Positions 1 to 8,549 of a stretch of DNA of 39,031 nucleotides are shown piece by piece. The DNA lies in contig DDGE01000028.1 in the NCBI GenBank assembly GCA_002337545.1, forward strand, positions 1,037 through 40,067, in the 5' to 3' direction. Below the pieces are notes generated by a model. It searched no databases. It was not told the DNA's origin and worked only from the letters and a program-made list of their open reading frames with translations. A program made the translations under genes and the position numbers. Position 1 is the stretch's first letter, and each line of letters starts with the position of its first letter. The stretch comes from Phycisphaerales bacterium UBA1910. Lineage in GTDB: Bacteria > Planctomycetota > Phycisphaerae > Phycisphaerales > UBA1924.

Positions 1-397
1 TGCCCATCAGGATCTGGCGGGCGAGCGAGTTTGATGCGGAGACGGCCTCGGTGAGTTTGATGCGCAGGTCGTTGGCGAACTGTTCTTTGTCGCCGTTGTA
101 CTTGGACTCGGAGCGTTCGGGGATGGGGGCTTGCTCGGCGTTCTCGATGCACTGTGCGAGGAGAATGGTGACCTGATTGGCGTAGAAGGCCGCGTCTGGT
201 CGAGCGCCCGGTGCTTCGAGGTTTCGCATGAGGCCGCGCATGGTTTTGAGGTGGTCGCCTGCCTGCTTCATGTAGTCCTCGAACTGTGAGGCGGCCCTGG
301 CGGACTTGTTGAGTGAGATGCCCTTGGCCAGCGCGATGGAGGGGATGGCGATGGCGCCGGCGGCGAGGAATGCTCTTCGTTGGATGGTGTTGCTCAT
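1..397 (-). CDS. Cytochrome b562-like exported protein, 3' end cut by window edge
   Basis: The frame starts at ATG 397 and runs off the left edge after 132 codons. The N-terminus has an Arg-Arg pair followed by a hydrophobic, Ala-rich stretch (QRRAFLAAGAIAIPSIALA), a signal peptide with Tat-like character. The rest is helical: a segment FEDYMKQAGDHLKTMRGLM, then one with LLAQCIENAEQAPIP, then a third with LRIKLTEAVSASNSLARQIL. This order and spacing resemble the four-helix cytochrome b562 family, in which an early Met and a late His bind haem. A Met sits in the expected early place (FEDYM), but the region that should carry the His lies beyond the window, so haem binding cannot be confirmed. 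It lies downstream of the zinc-ribbon gene on the same strand. A haem-free relative of the family is possible. Confidence 0.55.
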   Translation of the reverse strand, partial: MSNTIQRRAFLAAGAIAIPSIALAKGISLNKSARAASQFEDYMKQAGDHLKTMRGLMRNLEAPGARPDAAFYANQVTILLAQCIENAEQAPIPERSESKYNGDKEQFANDLRIKLTEAVSASNSLARQILMG

Positions 398-473
398 GTG
401 TGTTTCCCGATGGGCGTCCGTCGACGCTGGAGTGTGGTGCCCCGATGATACCGGATTCCGAGGTCTTGGTTGC

Positions 474-896
474 TCAACGCGTCCGGTGTGGTGGCATTGC
501 ATCGCGGTCGCGGCCGCATTCGGGGCATTGGGCGATGGATTGATCGAGGTCGCGGAGCCAGTAGCCGCACTTGGGGCAGACTTCGTAGCCGCGGTTGCGG
601 AGTTCGTTGTATACGAATGGGGCGTACCAGAATCGCTTGAGGATTTGGGAGAGCAGGCAGATATAGATGAGGATTACGAGCGCAACCAGAATGAGCGTGG
701 GGATGCCAATCTGACGCCCCGCGAAGCTGCGTGGGAGGAACGGGGTGCAAAAGATTGGCGCCGCGCCGAGGATGCCGAAGGTGATTCCCCTGGCCGGGTT
801 TTCGTTCCATTTTCTCCATGCGGCGCGCCGGATCTTCCGCCTCGTGCGGGCGTCGATCGGCAACGCGGGGTCGATGAGCGGTGGGGAGAGTCGCAT
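474..896 (-). CDS. Small zinc-ribbon membrane protein
   Basis: A 140-residue protein of unknown role. It has a basic N-terminus (residues 15-30), two hydrophobic segments at about 35-55 and 65-88 (the second is GIPTLILVALVILIYICLL), and a C-terminal ribbon CPKCGYWL...CPECG typical of a structural Zn2+ site. It starts at ATG 896, nine bases after the stop of the upstream DinB gene, so the two are probably co-transcribed. The same ribbon type recurs in several membrane proteins of this window (at 13.1 kb and 35-37 kb). I do not recognise a family with a known function; a membrane-tethered ribbon is all that can be said. Confidence 0.7.
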   Translation of the reverse strand: MRLSPPLIDPALPIDARTRRKIRRAAWRKWNENPARGITFGILGAAPIFCTPFLPRSFAGRQIGIPTLILVALVILIYICLLSQILKRFWYAPFVYNELRNRGYEVCPKCGYWLRDLDQSIAQCPECGRDRDAMPPHRTR

Positions 897-905
897 GGAT
901 GAGTT

Positions 906-1388
906 TTACTTCTCGAAGAGCATCCATTCCATCACGCTGGACATGGGCAGGTCTTTGACGCCGAGCTGGCGGAGCATGTTGAGGCACTGGGCGCGGTGGT
1001 GCATGGCGTGGGTGGTGACATGGGCGATGATGCCGCCGACGGTGAAGGTGTAGGACTCGTCGCCGCGTTGCCGGTTGATGACGGTGTCGAAGGGGCGTCG
1101 GAGGGCGGCCTGCTCGAAGTCGTCGCAGATGGGGTCGTGGAGGGCGCGGATCTGATCGAGGGTGTATGCGTTTTCGACGAGTCGATCGCGTGCGGGCGAT
1201 TCGTTGAGGACATCGGTCCAGCCGCGGGTTGCGCTGAGGTTGTGAACGAGGTTATTGCGGAGCGAGCCGGTGCCCATGGGGAATGTCTGGGTGAACTGAT
1301 CGTGGCCGAGAGGCTCGCACGCGTCGTAGAGCTTGGCGTTGGCCCATCGGTCGTGGGCGAGGAGGACGGCGTGGGGGTCTGTGGGCAT
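906..1388 (-). CDS. DinB family protein
   Basis: A 160-residue protein with the DinB/YfiT-like four-helix fold. Visible hallmarks are an N-terminal HDRWANAKLYDA helix, a mid-protein His in LVHNLSATRGW, and the C-terminal HVTTHAMHHRAQ helix. Together these give the three His that bind the metal (Ni, Zn or Mn) in the family. Members range from thiol-dependent S-transferases (bacillithiol, mycothiol) to stress proteins of unknown substrate, so the reaction cannot be named here. It starts at ATG 1388 and is the first gene of a probable minus-strand operon with the ribbon protein. A second, unrelated-looking DinB protein is encoded at 9.7-10.2 kb. Confidence 0.85.
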   Translation of the reverse strand: MPTDPHAVLLAHDRWANAKLYDACEPLGHDQFTQTFPMGTGSLRNNLVHNLSATRGWTDVLNESPARDRLVENAYTLDQIRALHDPICDDFEQAALRRPFDTVINRQRGDESYTFTVGGIIAHVTTHAMHHRAQCLNMLRQLGVKDLPMSSVMEWMLFEK

Positions 1389-1424
1389 GCGGTTCTCGCT
1401 GTGTGGTTGTGCTCAATATGTGCT

Positions 1425-1452
1425 TTGGATCGGAACGCTTTGGATGTACACT
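1425..1452 (+). promoter_or_regulatory. Candidate sigma70-type promoter
   Basis: TTGGAT (1425-1430) and TACACT (1447-1452) are separated by 16 bases. Transcription would begin near 1459, giving a very short leader before the Shine-Dalgarno GAGAGGAG and the ATG at 1475. This is a by-eye match to the generic consensus; planctomycete promoters are poorly defined. Confidence 0.35.
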
Positions 1453-1474
1453 TTTGGTGAGAGGAGTCTATCAG

Positions 1475-2221
1475 ATGAGAAAGCTTGCGATTGTGTTCTG
1501 CGTTTGGGGTTCGGTATCCGTGGTCTGCGCGGATGTCGTGACCTATTCGGGGCCGTTGACGGCGACCCGGGACCAGTTCAATGCTGATTCAGACGGGTTG
1601 GCGTTGCTGGAGGACTTTGAGAGCTTTGGCGGTGGGCAGGCGGTCGGTGATATGCCGGGCAATGGGGCGAGGTTTGCGGAGGAGTACGCGGATGGCTCGT
1701 CTGCGCCGCTTCCGATTATCCAAGCGACTTTCGCTGCGCCATCGGGCAGCCAATGGATGCAGAACTTCGGCAATGGTCGCCCAGCGTTCTCGTCATGGGT
1801 GATCCGCCCGGACGATCCGGGCGATCTGATCTACGCGTTCGGCCAGGTCAATGCGCAGGGCGACTGGGTCCGGATTGAGGGGTTCGACGCGGACGACAAC
1901 CTGATCGTGAGTGTGGATGCCCAGCCGATCTTGTGCTTCGCGGGGTTCATTGTCCGTGAGGGTGTGAGCAAGGTCGTAGTGACACCATTGGGCAACTTCG
2001 ACGGGCTCAACGGTATGGACGATGTACAGATTTCGACACAGGAGATCAACCTGTGTGATGTTGATCTGAACTGTGATGGCAACCTGGACTTCTTTGATGT
2101 GAGCGCGTTCATCGCGGCGTATAACGCGATGGATCCGCGTGCGGACTTTACGGGTGATGGCGAGTTCGACTTCTTCGATGTGTCGGCGTACATCGCACAG
2201 TACAATGCGGGTTGTCCCTGA
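1475..2221 (+). CDS. Exported protein with C-terminal dockerin-like tail
   Basis: A 248-residue secreted protein. ATG 1475 is chosen because GAGAGGAG lies eight bases upstream and the frame then opens with a clean signal peptide, MRKLAIVFCVWGSVSVVCA; upstream in-frame codons have no ribosome site. The body (about residues 25-190) is rich in Gly, Asp and aromatic residues and looks like a beta-sandwich, with FEDFESFGGGQ near its start; I do not recognise its function. The C-terminus carries two copies of the calcium-loop repeat (CDGNLDFFDVSAFIAAY and GDGEFDFFDVSAYIAQY) and ends Gly-Cys-Pro. Four other proteins in the window share this tail. It is the first of four consecutive tailed genes on this strand. 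Confidence 0.8.
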   Translation: MRKLAIVFCVWGSVSVVCADVVTYSGPLTATRDQFNADSDGLALLEDFESFGGGQAVGDMPGNGARFAEEYADGSSAPLPIIQATFAAPSGSQWMQNFGNGRPAFSSWVIRPDDPGDLIYAFGQVNAQGDWVRIEGFDADDNLIVSVDAQPILCFAGFIVREGVSKVVVTPLGNFDGLNGMDDVQISTQEINLCDVDLNCDGNLDFFDVSAFIAAYNAMDPRADFTGDGEFDFFDVSAYIAQYNAGCP

Positions 2222-2286
2222 TTCGTTGTTCTGGGTCCTCTGTGGTTTGTTTCGGTGTTCGTAGTGTATTGGCAAAAGGATTCGCT

Positions 2287-3606
2287 TTGAGATATTTATT
2301 CAGCAGCTCTTCCAAGGGGCTTGGTGGTGGCTTGGTATGTTCGTTTGCACTCATGCATTTCTTGTTCTGGAGCCCGTCGGCGTTCTCTCAGGCCTGTGAT
2401 CCTTCAGATCATTTTGCTCCTCGTATCAACTACGATGTTGGTTACTTTTCGTATTGCTCCGTGTTGAGCGATATGGATAACGATGGGCATATCGACATCG
2501 TCACCGCGAACGAGGGCGAGGACACAGTCAGCATCCTGACTGGGAATGGCGATGGGAGCTTCGGTACTCTCGTGGCGTATGACTTTGGCGACAGGCCGCA
2601 GTGTGTTGCTGTGGGCGACCTCGATGGTGACGGCAACATGGATGTTGCGGCGGTCAACTCGAACGATACATTCCTGAGTGTCCGCATGGGGAACGGGGAT
2701 GGCACGCTGGGGGTGCGTAGGACTTTCGCCTCGGGTGAGAACCCCGTCGACCTTGAGTTCGGTGATCTTGATGGTGACGGCGACCTCGATATCGCCGTCA
2801 CCAACTATTTCAGGAGCGATGTGACCATCCTGTTCAATAATGGGAATGGCTTCTTTAACTCCAGGGATACATTCGATTCGGTGTCGGGCCCGATCAATAT
2901 CGAGCTTGGCGATCTCGATGGTGATGATGACCTTGATATCGCCATCGCGAGTTCTCCTGATGATGCGGTCGCGATCCTGTTCAACAACGGCGACGGTACT
3001 TTCAGCAGTGAGGTCCTGTACGACGCGGGTGACGAGACCCAGTGCGTTGCCTTGGGCGATGTAGACGGTGACGGCGACCTGGACTTTGCGGCTACAAATG
3101 TGCTCGATGACAAGGTCCTTGTCATGAGGAACAACGGGGCAGGGGTGTTCAGTTCGCCCGCTCGATACAGCGTGAGAAGCTTCCCCAGCTATGTTGCCAT
3201 GGCGGATCTCGATGGCGATGGCGATGTTGACCTGGCGGTTTCAAACACGGGGAGTAACAACATGAGCGTGCTCATGAATAATGGGGACGGCACATACGCG
3301 ACCCAGCGTACATACTCGGCAAGCAGTCAGCCCGAGATGATCGTGCTTGGAGACATCGATGCGGATGCTGATGTGGATGTTGTCGTGGCAAATCGCAACG
3401 GGAATGTGAGTGTCTTTGTCAACCAGTGTGGTGTGCCCTGCCTCGCGGACCAGAACAATGATGGGGAGTTGAACTTCTTCGATGTGAGTGCCTTTCTTGT
3501 GGCGTATCTCGACGGGGATTTGAGCGTCGACTTTGATGGGAATGGCCAGTTGAACTTCTTCGATGTCTCCGAGTTTCTCGTCTCTTATCAGGACGGGTGC
3601 CCCTGA
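2287..3606 (+). CDS. Exported FG-GAP/VCBS protein with seven repeats and dockerin-like tail
   Basis: A 439-residue exported protein. I place the start at TTG 2287: AAAAGGA (2275-2281) is correctly spaced, and the resulting N-terminus MRYLFSSSSKG is followed by the hydrophobic GLVCSFALMHFLFW and a plausible cleavage after AFSQA. The frame is open further upstream, but only by overlapping the preceding gene. From about residue 54 there are seven repeats of exactly 49 residues around the calcium-loop motif LGDLDGDGDLDIAV, as in integrin-type FG-GAP beta-propellers; the seventh is cut short, and the preceding N-terminal strand could close the ring. Two DGxLNFFDVSxFL repeats and Gly-Cys-Pro end the protein. 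The family usually mediates adhesion or binding at the cell surface; the ligand is unknown. A terminator follows. Confidence 0.85.
   Translation: MRYLFSSSSKGLGGGLVCSFALMHFLFWSPSAFSQACDPSDHFAPRINYDVGYFSYCSVLSDMDNDGHIDIVTANEGEDTVSILTGNGDGSFGTLVAYDFGDRPQCVAVGDLDGDGNMDVAAVNSNDTFLSVRMGNGDGTLGVRRTFASGENPVDLEFGDLDGDGDLDIAVTNYFRSDVTILFNNGNGFFNSRDTFDSVSGPINIELGDLDGDDDLDIAIASSPDDAVAILFNNGDGTFSSEVLYDAGDETQCVALGDVDGDGDLDFAATNVLDDKVLVMRNNGAGVFSSPARYSVRSFPSYVAMADLDGDGDVDLAVSNTGSNNMSVLMNNGDGTYATQRTYSASSQPEMIVLGDIDADADVDVVVANRNGNVSVFVNQCGVPCLADQNNDGELNFFDVSAFLVAYLDGDLSVDFDGNGQLNFFDVSEFLVSYQDGCP
2446..3426 (+). repeat. Seven tandem 147-bp coding repeats (FG-GAP blades)
   Basis: Seven units with a 147-bp period encode the FG-GAP blades; units 2 and 3 begin at 2593 and 2740 and the last at 3328. 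The units are diverged in sequence, unlike those at 6.3-8.3 kb, but keep the 49-residue period without indels. The last unit stops after its first two-thirds. Confidence 0.85.
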
Positions 3607-3641
3607 GATTCGTTCGATTTGCTGTTATTTGGATGTAAACA

Positions 3642-3664
3642 CCCGCTCGCTGAGCGGGTTTTTC
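3642..3664 (+). terminator. Intrinsic terminator after the 7-repeat FG-GAP gene
   Basis: CCCGCTC (3642-3648) and GAGCGGG (3652-3658) form a 7-bp GC-rich stem with a three-base loop, followed by five or more T residues. It separates the FG-GAP gene from the GH13 gene. Confidence 0.8.
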
Positions 3665-3693
3665 TTGCGTTTGTGCGGGATCGCTCGTAGACT
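3665..3693 (+). promoter_or_regulatory. Candidate sigma70-type promoter for the GH13 gene
   Basis: TTGCGT (3665-3670) and TAGACT (3688-3693) are separated by 17 bases, directly after the terminator and about 35 bases before the ATG at 3729. A similar TTGCGG-N17-TACGCT arrangement precedes the next gene (about 6068-6096). Match by eye only. Confidence 0.35.
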
Positions 3694-3728
3694 CAGAGGC
3701 CCGAAAACCCCGAAAGGAAAGATCTTTC

Positions 3729-6041
3729 ATGAATCTTGTTGCTGTGCTTGGATGTGTGTGCGCCTGTACTTCGTTGCTTGTTGCGAGTGATCACAATGTT
3801 GAATGGGATCTGCTGAGCCACGAGACGATGCACGACCTGCGTCCGATGGTGCCTCTGGAAGGGGAGTCCTTTGATGTGCAGCTGCACGCCAAGAGCGCGG
3901 ACCTGACTGGCGTTCGTGTTGGTTACTGGGTCGATGGGGCGTTTGTCGGCTGGGTGGACGCGAGCAACGCGGGGGTGCTTGGGCCGAAGGATCTTTGGAG
4001 CGCGAGCATCCCGAGCGTCGCGGGCACGACGGTGGAGTATGTGTTCGAGGCGATCGATGGGACGGACTCGGATTACTACGGCGCGGGCGGCGGGAGCGAG
4101 ACGCTGCCGGCTGATCGGTTCGTTGTGGATTTCGGGACGCTGGAGCACGCGAGAAAGGGCGCGACGCCTGTCGAGGGCGGCACGGTGTTCCGTGTCTGGG
4201 CACCCACGCGCAGCAGCGTGCAGGTGCGGGGTGAGTTCAACGGCTGGTCGACGGGCGATGCGCTGACCAAAGTCGGTGAGGACTTCATCGGGTTTATTGC
4301 GGGTGCTGAAGCCGGCGACATGTACAAGTACTACTTCAACAACAGCCACTGGAACACGGACCCGCACACGGCGGAGCTGGTGACCAGCGACAACCTCAAC
4401 GCGCGGATCGTCGATCCGCTGGCGTATCAGTGGCAGCACGATGACTTTGTTGCGGCGCCGCTGGACGAGTGGGTGGTGTACCAGCTGCATGTGGGGACCT
4501 TCGCGGGCCGCAACGACCCGTTCGGTTCGACGGGCAACCCCAGCGGGTACCGCGATGTCGGCGATCGTGCGGCGCACCTGGCGGAGCTTGGTGTGAATGT
4601 CGTGATGCTCAACCCGATCAACGAGTTCCCGGGCGATTTCTCCGGTGGGTACAACCCGATCTCGATGTTCGCGTGGGAGTCGGCGTACGGGGATGCGGAC
4701 GATCTGAAGTACATGGTGGACGAGCTGCACGGGCAGGGCATCGCGGTGATCCTGGATGTGGTGTGGAACCACTTCTCGCCGACCGATAACTTCCTGTGGG
4801 ACTTTGATGGCTCGCAGCAGTACTACGACGCGTCGCCGCAGGACACGCCTTGGGGGGCGCAGGCGGACTTTGATAAGCAGGGTGTGTTCGATTACTACAT
4901 GGAGTCGGTGCACCATGTCATGGGCGAGTTCCGCATGGACGGGTACCGCCAGGACGCGGTGATGGCGATGACGGACTCGGGCTGGACCGGGCAGTGGAGC
5001 AGCGGGCAGGACCTGATGCGGGCGATGAACCGGCTGATCGATCGACGCTACAGCGATGCGCAGACGATCGCGGAGATCTATATCGATAACGATTGGGTGC
5101 AGACCGGGATCGAGTTCGACAGCCAGTACCACAACAGCTTTAAGAACTCGATGCGAGACGCGGTGTTCGGAGCGAGCTTCGGCAGCCCGAACATCTCGGG
5201 TGTTGCGGCGGCGCTCGACGGCACAGGGAGTGTCAGCGGCACGGAGGTCTTCAACTACTTCGAGCTGCACGACGATGCGTGGCCGCTGAACGGGCACGAG
5301 CGTGCGGTGCGTCAGATCGACACGACTTTCCCGCACGACGATATCTATGCACGCGGTCGTGTAACGCTGGCGAACACGCTGACGATCCTGAGCAAGGGCA
5401 TCCCGGCGATCCTGCACGGCACCGAGTGGCTTGAGAACGATGGCTGGGAGGAAAACAAGATCGACTGGTCACATCGAACTGTCTACGACGGCGTGTTCCG
5501 GATGTATCAGGACGCGATCGCGTTGCGTACGGGCGAGCCGGCGCTGCGGGCGAATGAGAATGCCTGGGTCTATCACCAGAACAACAATGCCGATGTGATC
5601 GCGATGGAACGCTGGCAGAACGACGGCGAGAGCTTCGTCATCGTCTCCAACTTCTCGAACGACGACTACGGCGACTACCGGATTGGTTTGCCTCGCGCGG
5701 GTGAGTGGGGCGTGGTGTTCAACTCGCAGAGCGGTGTGTACGACGGCAGCGGCTACGGCACCAGCGGGACATTCGATGCGGAGGCGATCGCGAGCGGGCC
5801 TCATGCGCAGTCGGTGTCGTTGCAGATCCCCGCGATGGGGATGCTCATCCTTCAGCACCAACCGGGCGGCGTGTGTGCCGTGGATTACAATGGCGACGGT
5901 GAGCTGAACTTCTTCGATGTGTCCGAGTTCCTCGTGGCCTACACCGGCGGCGACCTGAGCGTGGATTTTGACGGGAGCGGGACGCTGGACTTCTTTGATG
6001 TGTCGACGTTCCTGGTGGCGTTTAATGCGGGGTGCCCTTGA
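3729..6041 (+). CDS. Secreted GH13 alpha-glucan-active enzyme with dockerin-like tail
   Basis: A 770-residue exported glycoside hydrolase of the alpha-amylase superfamily. ATG 3729 follows AAAGGA at 3713-3718 and opens a short signal peptide (MNLVAVLGCVCACTSLLVAS). After an N-terminal beta-domain (about 25-145) comes a CBM48/isoamylase-N-like module (GTVFRVWAPTRSSVQVRGEF, about 151-225), then the TIM barrel. Conserved regions are visible: DVVWNH (343-348), the nucleophile in DGYRQDA (Asp409), the acid/base in TIAEIY (Glu449) and the third acid in FELHDDAW (Asp515). Domain order resembles glycogen branching enzymes and maltooligosyltrehalose trehalohydrolases, so branching, debranching or hydrolysis are all possible. 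An export signal and the FFDVS tail ending Gly-Cys-Pro argue for attack on external alpha-glucan. It sits among other tailed exported proteins. Confidence 0.9.
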   Translation: MNLVAVLGCVCACTSLLVASDHNVEWDLLSHETMHDLRPMVPLEGESFDVQLHAKSADLTGVRVGYWVDGAFVGWVDASNAGVLGPKDLWSASIPSVAGTTVEYVFEAIDGTDSDYYGAGGGSETLPADRFVVDFGTLEHARKGATPVEGGTVFRVWAPTRSSVQVRGEFNGWSTGDALTKVGEDFIGFIAGAEAGDMYKYYFNNSHWNTDPHTAELVTSDNLNARIVDPLAYQWQHDDFVAAPLDEWVVYQLHVGTFAGRNDPFGSTGNPSGYRDVGDRAAHLAELGVNVVMLNPINEFPGDFSGGYNPISMFAWESAYGDADDLKYMVDELHGQGIAVILDVVWNHFSPTDNFLWDFDGSQQYYDASPQDTPWGAQADFDKQGVFDYYMESVHHVMGEFRMDGYRQDAVMAMTDSGWTGQWSSGQDLMRAMNRLIDRRYSDAQTIAEIYIDNDWVQTGIEFDSQYHNSFKNSMRDAVFGASFGSPNISGVAAALDGTGSVSGTEVFNYFELHDDAWPLNGHERAVRQIDTTFPHDDIYARGRVTLANTLTILSKGIPAILHGTEWLENDGWEENKIDWSHRTVYDGVFRMYQDAIALRTGEPALRANENAWVYHQNNNADVIAMERWQNDGESFVIVSNFSNDDYGDYRIGLPRAGEWGVVFNSQSGVYDGSGYGTSGTFDAEAIASGPHAQSVSLQIPAMGMLILQHQPGGVCAVDYNGDGELNFFDVSEFLVAYTGGDLSVDFDGSGTLDFFDVSTFLVAFNAGCP

Positions 6042-6142
6042 GGTCAGTTCGCTGATTACGATTCTTCTTGCGGGATCGCAGAGGTGGCGGTACGCTGTTT
6101 GCTCGTCATTCCTGTTTTGTTTCTGTCAGTGGGGCTGATCGA

Positions 6143-8476
6143 TTGCGTTACATCGTTCACTATGTTCTAGAATTATGCCGTGTAGTCACTGCTCTTGCGG
6201 CCGTGGCGGTTGTCGCTCCGCCCGCGGTTTCCCAGCCCTGCGACGGCCCGCTCTTTCCCGGCGAGAAGTACCCCGCGGGCGACGGGCCGCAGAGCGTTTC
6301 GCTGGGCGACCTCGACGGCGACGGCGACCTGGACTTGGTCGTGGCGAACGCATTCAGCGACGACACGAGTGTGCTGCTCAACAACGGCGACGGTACCTTC
6401 GCCGCCCACACTCGCTACGCAGCGGGCGATGGGCCATCGAGTGTATCGCTGGGCGATCTCGATGGCGACGGCGACCTGGACATTGTCGTGGTGAACGCAT
6501 TCAGCGACGACACGAGCGTGATGCTCAGTAGCGGTGAGGGCACCTTCGCGCTCCAGAGACGCTACGCCACGGGCGACCAGCCGCTGAGTCTTTCGTTGGG
6601 CGATCTCGATGGCGACGGCGATCTGGACATGGCCGTGGCCAACTGGATGGGCGACGACACGAGCGTGCTGCTCAACAACGGCGACGGTACCTTTGCGTCC
6701 GAGACCTGCTATGGGTCGGGCAACGGGCCGCGGAGCATTTCGCTTGGCGACCTCGACGGTGACGGCGACCTGGACATGGCCGTGGCCAATGAGTTCAGCG
6801 ACGACACGAGCGTGCTGCTGAATGACGGTGATGGCACCTTTGCCACCCAGACCCGCTACGATGCGGGTACTGGGCCGCGGAGCGTTTCGCTTGGCGACCT
6901 CGATGGCGACGGCGACCTGGATATGGCCGTGGCCAATGAGTTCAGCGAGAACACAAGCGTGCTGCTGAATGACGGCGATGGCACCTTTGCCACCCAAACC
7001 CGCTACGACGCGGGTGATGGGCCGGTGAGCGTTTCGCTTGGCGATATTGACGGCGACGGCGATCTGGACATGGCCGTGGCGAATGAGTTCAGCGAAGACA
7101 CGAGTATGCTGCAAAATAACGGTGATGGCACCTTTGCCACCCAGACTCGCTATGGCGCGGGTCTTGCACCGCAGAGCGTTTCGCTTGGCGACATTGACGG
7201 CGATGGCCACCTGGACATGGCCGTCACCAACCGGTACAGCGACGACACGAGCGTGCTGCTCAACAACGGCGACGGCACATTCGCAACCCAGATCCGCTTC
7301 GCCGCCGGCGACAGGCCCGAGAGCGTTTCGCTTGGCGATCTCGACGGCGATGGCGACCTAGACATGGCCGTGGCAAATGGGGGTAGCGACGACATGAGCT
7401 TGCTGGTGAATTACGGTGATGGCACCTTCGCTGCCCAGCCCCGATTCGCGGTGGGCGACGTGCCCGAGAGCGTTTCGCTTGGCGATCTCGACAGCGACGG
7501 CGACTTGGACATGGCCGTGGCAAACTTCGCCAGCAACGATTTGAGTGTGCTGCTTAACACCGGTGGTGCAACCTTCGACTCCCAAGCCCGCTTCGCCACA
7601 GGCAATGGGCCATGGAGCGTTTCGCTCGGCGACCTCGACGACGACGGCGACCTGGACATGGCCGTCGCCAATCGGTACAGTGACGACACGAGCGTGCTGC
7701 TCAATAATGGCGACGGAATCTTCGCCCCCCAGGCCCGCTATACAGCGGGTAGTGGACCATTTAGCGTTTCACTTGGCGACCTTGACGGCGACGGCGACTC
7801 GGACATGGTCGTGGCCAATCGGTTCAGCCACGATACGAGCGTGCTGCTGAACAGCGGGGACGGCACATTCGACTCCCAGATCCGTTACGACGCGGGCGAT
7901 GGACCATTGAATGTTTCGCTTGGCGACCTCGACGGCGACGGCGACCTGGACATGGCCGTCGCCAATGGGCTCAGTGATGACACGAGCGTGCTGCTCAACA
8001 ACAGCGACGCTACCTTTGGCTCCCAGACTCGCTACGGCGTGGGCAATCGGCCGCTGAGTGTTACTCTGGCTGATATTGATGGCGACGGCGACCTTGACAT
8101 GGCCGTGGCTAACTTCAATAGCAACGATGTGAGCGTGCTGTTTAATAATGGCGAGGGCATATTCGCGTCCCAGATCCGCCTCGCGGCGGGCGACAATCCG
8201 TCTTGCGTCTCGCTCGGCGATCTTGACGGCGATGGAAGCTTGGACTTAGTCGTAGCGAATGGGAGCAGCGACAACATCAGCACCTTCATCAACAAATGCA
8301 GCTCGTCATGCCCTGCTGACCTTAACGGCGACGACGTCCTCAGTTTTTTCGATGTATCCGTCTACCTTCAACTCTTCCTTGCTCAGGACCCGGCGGCCGA
8401 CTTTAACAACAACGGCACGATCGACTTCATCGATGTCAACGCCTTCCTCGATGCCTACAACGCCGGCTGCCCGTAA
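6143..8476 (+). CDS. Exported FG-GAP/VCBS protein with fourteen near-identical repeats and dockerin-like tail
   Basis: A 777-residue exported protein. No ATG opens the frame; I choose TTG 6143, which follows a GTGGGG purine run and gives LRYIVHYVLELCRVV plus a hydrophobic TALAAVAVVA and cleavage near PAVSQP. This start is uncertain. Residues 48 to about 718 are fourteen repeats of exactly 49 residues built on SVSLGDLDGDGDLDMAVAN...DDTSVLLNNGDGTF, with Asp-rich calcium loops as in integrin-type beta-propellers. Fourteen repeats would make two seven-bladed propellers. The last repeat is partial and is complemented by an N-terminal strand (FPGEKYPAGD). The C-terminus has two dockerin-like repeats (DDVLSFFDVSVYL, NGTIDFIDVNAFL) and ends Gly-Cys-Pro. 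Role inferred: surface binding or adhesion. Confidence 0.85.
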   Translation: MRYIVHYVLELCRVVTALAAVAVVAPPAVSQPCDGPLFPGEKYPAGDGPQSVSLGDLDGDGDLDLVVANAFSDDTSVLLNNGDGTFAAHTRYAAGDGPSSVSLGDLDGDGDLDIVVVNAFSDDTSVMLSSGEGTFALQRRYATGDQPLSLSLGDLDGDGDLDMAVANWMGDDTSVLLNNGDGTFASETCYGSGNGPRSISLGDLDGDGDLDMAVANEFSDDTSVLLNDGDGTFATQTRYDAGTGPRSVSLGDLDGDGDLDMAVANEFSENTSVLLNDGDGTFATQTRYDAGDGPVSVSLGDIDGDGDLDMAVANEFSEDTSMLQNNGDGTFATQTRYGAGLAPQSVSLGDIDGDGHLDMAVTNRYSDDTSVLLNNGDGTFATQIRFAAGDRPESVSLGDLDGDGDLDMAVANGGSDDMSLLVNYGDGTFAAQPRFAVGDVPESVSLGDLDSDGDLDMAVANFASNDLSVLLNTGGATFDSQARFATGNGPWSVSLGDLDDDGDLDMAVANRYSDDTSVLLNNGDGIFAPQARYTAGSGPFSVSLGDLDGDGDSDMVVANRFSHDTSVLLNSGDGTFDSQIRYDAGDGPLNVSLGDLDGDGDLDMAVANGLSDDTSVLLNNSDATFGSQTRYGVGNRPLSVTLADIDGDGDLDMAVANFNSNDVSVLFNNGEGIFASQIRLAAGDNPSCVSLGDLDGDGSLDLVVANGSSDNISTFINKCSSSCPADLNGDDVLSFFDVSVYLQLFLAQDPAADFNNNGTIDFIDVNAFLDAYNAGCP
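6284..8296 (+). repeat. Fourteen tandem 147-bp coding repeats, highly similar at DNA level
   Basis: The first unit begins at 6284 and the fourteenth at 8195, exactly 13 x 147 bases later, so no unit has gained or lost a codon. Neighbouring units share long runs of identical bases around GAGCGTTTCGCTTGGCGA and GGCGACGGCGACCTGGACAT, including synonymous positions. The last unit ends two-thirds of the way through. Such similarity points to recent duplication or ongoing gene conversion, and the array could change length by slippage or recombination. Confidence 0.9.
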
Positions 8477-8515
8477 TCCCGGCTCCTGATTTACGAACCA
8501 CCTCCCGGGCGCTCG

Positions 8516-8524
8516 TGGTACACT
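8516..8524 (+). promoter_or_regulatory. Candidate extended -10 element
   Basis: TGGTACACT fits an extended -10 (TGn plus TACACT at 8519-8524). No good -35 is seen. It lies just before the hydrolase gene, whose Shine-Dalgarno GGGAGG is at 8537-8542. The same TACACT hexamer occurs in the candidate promoter at 1447. Confidence 0.3.
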
Positions 8525-8549
8525 CGGGCACACTCTGGGAGGTTTTCTT

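Noticed and set aside
3693..5417. A long open frame of more than 570 codons on the minus strand, opposite the GH13 gene
   Set aside because: It is the antisense of strongly biased GC-rich codons. The product is Arg/His/Val-rich without any domain, while the plus strand encodes a complete GH13 enzyme.
6284..8296. Regular direct repeats that could suggest a CRISPR array or minisatellite
   Set aside because: The period is 147 bp, in frame, without unique spacers, and the translation is a clear FG-GAP repeat. It is coding.
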